This document shows, one piece after another, positions 5,256 to 6,191 of a DNA stretch of 6,191 bases (positions are counted from its first letter, which is position 1; the number at the start of each line of letters is the position of its first letter). Location of the stretch: NCBI GenBank assembly GCA_964432985.1, contig CAYSPT010000139.1:1-6191 (forward strand), written 5' to 3'. The DNA comes from CAYSPT01 sp964432985 (GTDB lineage: Bacteria > Muiribacteriota > CAYSPT01). The notes beneath the pieces are model-generated. The model was not told where the DNA came from and made no database searches. It saw only the letters and a program-made list of their open reading frames with translations. Both the position numbers and the translations under genes were made by a program.

Positions 5256-6191
5256 ATGATCTCCAGAACCTTCCTCCTGGCGGTGGCCGCCCGCTTGGCA
5301 ATGGCCACCCGCTTGGCAATGGCCGCCCGCTTGGCGGTGGCAGCGTTTGTGGTTCTGCTCGTTTTCCCGGCGTGTATCGAAGCCGTAACACCGGCCCCCC
5401 AACCATTGCGCTATGCGCCCATGACGTTTCTTATCTCCAACAATACCAGAGGCTGGCATTTTCCGCCACCACCGGGTACCTTCAGCACACCGCAGCGAAA
5501 CACATTATTCAGGTGGTTGGAAAACCGCGGAAGAAATGTGATGGCAATTGACTGCGGCAATCTTTCATCAGGATTTTCACCGGCCAGCAACCAGGATGAA
5601 GGAAGAATGGATTTCACCGTTCTCGATCTTCTCGGCTACACTTGCGCCCTGATGGGGACTGACGACCTGGAAACGGGATTTGACGCCTTCGCTTCGAAAA
5701 CCTCGGCGACTGAAGTCCCGGTTATCTGCGCGAACCTGTACGATGCCATGGACCGAAAACCCCTCTCCAGGCAGTATTGCCTCGTCGATCTCGATGACGG
5801 TTTGAGAATCGGTTTCACCGGGCTGTTGGGAGCATCAAGCAGGGAAAGGCTGCCGGAGGACGTGAAGCAGAGAGTCCATATAAGCGATCCCCGTCTGGCC
5901 TTTAACGAGATCAGAAAGGAGCTGAAGCGGGCCGGGGCGCAGATGATTGTTATTCTAACTAACATGACAGTTATCGAGTTTTTTCATCTCCATGAACACT
6001 GTGGAGACTACATGGATCTCGTTGTGGGAGTCAGAGAAGAGTCCATTCCCTATCCTATGGCCTGGAGAGAAGGTAAAACGGTGGTTGCTCACGTGCCTGA
6101 GAGCGCCAGCAGTATCGGAAAACTGACCCTCATCTACCGAAATTTCGGCGTACTCAGTTTTGATCTCGAATCCATTCCCGTGGACGAGCAC
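5256..6191 (+). CDS. Exported 5'-nucleotidase/metallophosphoesterase-like protein, catalytic residues lost (partial, runs off the window)
   Basis: 312 residues are visible with no stop. Residues 1-43 form an export signal built from a repeated RLA(M/V)A(T/A) unit followed by a hydrophobic core (31-37). Cleavage is likely near CIEA (43); C40 in VFPAC makes a poor lipobox. The rest follows the order of the UshA/5'-nucleotidase phosphoesterase domain: a TND.HG-like strand at 61-66, DAGD-like 99-102, LGYDA..GNHEFD-like 126-139, PVICANL 155-161, a G.RIGFTGL strand at 182-190, IVLSH-like 231-236, DLVVG at 254-258, and a GKTVV...GKL strand at 273-289. At every aligned metal ligand the residue is changed (N63, R65, N102, T135, D136, N236, R260, E262), so hydrolysis looks unlikely; a binding or structural role is inferred. 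A diverged UshA-like subfamily with a different chemistry is the alternative. ATG 5256 has a GAGGGAG site; TTG 5241 with AAGGAGT is an equally good start adding five residues. Probably cotranscribed with the cyclase. Confidence 0.75.
   Translation, partial: MISRTFLLAVAARLAMATRLAMAARLAVAAFVVLLVFPACIEAVTPAPQPLRYAPMTFLISNNTRGWHFPPPPGTFSTPQRNTLFRWLENRGRNVMAIDCGNLSSGFSPASNQDEGRMDFTVLDLLGYTCALMGTDDLETGFDAFASKTSATEVPVICANLYDAMDRKPLSRQYCLVDLDDGLRIGFTGLLGASSRERLPEDVKQRVHISDPRLAFNEIRKELKRAGAQMIVILTNMTVIEFFHLHEHCGDYMDLVVGVREESIPYPMAWREGKTVVAHVPESASSIGKLTLIYRNFGVLSFDLESIPVDEH
5277..5345 (+). repeat. 18-bp tandem repeat in the signal-peptide coding region
   Basis: Three full 18-bp units (5292-5309, 5310-5327, 5328-5345) follow a partial one (5277-5291). 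The consensus CGCTTGGCAATGGCCRCC encodes RLAMA(T/A), with the last unit diverged to RLAVAA. The unit is six codons, so gain or loss of copies keeps the frame and only changes the signal-peptide length. The two central units differ by one base, indicating recent duplication. Confidence 0.85.

Noticed and set aside
5134..5459. Minus-strand open frames with Pro-Ser-Gly or Gln-Ala-Gly-Gly-His repeats
   Set aside because: The repeats are the 18-bp signal-peptide repeat read backwards; the frames overlap the cyclase end and the next gene.

Overview
This is bacterial chromosomal DNA of middling GC content (roughly half, by eye), with compact genes and clear Shine-Dalgarno (SD) sequences. The phylum cannot be fixed from the window. 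RNase HIII is found mainly in Firmicutes and scattered other lineages. Three of the five proteins carry an export signal or membrane segments. Nothing looks like a phage, plasmid, insertion sequence, CRISPR array, tRNA or rRNA.

Layout: (1) 1-176 is an AT-rich leader with a perfect 12-bp inverted repeat whose right arm runs into the first gene's SD. (2) 177-1229 (+) encodes an exported DUF2225-type protein with four cysteines and TPR-like helices. (3) 1226-2137 (-) is rnhC, RNase HIII. The two genes converge and their stop codons share one TTAA. (4) 2138-2270 is a short divergent intergenic region with a good sigma-70-type promoter towards metK and a possible one towards rnhC. (5) 2271-3458 (+) is metK, S-adenosylmethionine synthetase. 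(6) 3459-3551 is a short gap with a hairpin that could mask the next SD. (7) 3552-5225 (+) is a membrane-bound GAF-GGDEF diguanylate cyclase. (8) 5256-6191 (+) is the start of an exported protein with the UshA/5'-nucleotidase metallophosphoesterase layout, in which every aligned metal-binding position is replaced. It runs off the window.

rnhC and metK are housekeeping genes. The cyclase and the nucleotidase-like gene look like one transcription unit: the gap is 30 bp, there is no terminator, and both are in the same reading frame with a single TAG between them. The most notable points are the apparent pseudoenzyme, the junction where a duplicated 18-bp segment holds a TAG stop in one copy and a TTG start in the other, the in-frame 18-bp repeat inside the signal peptide, and the leader inverted repeat.
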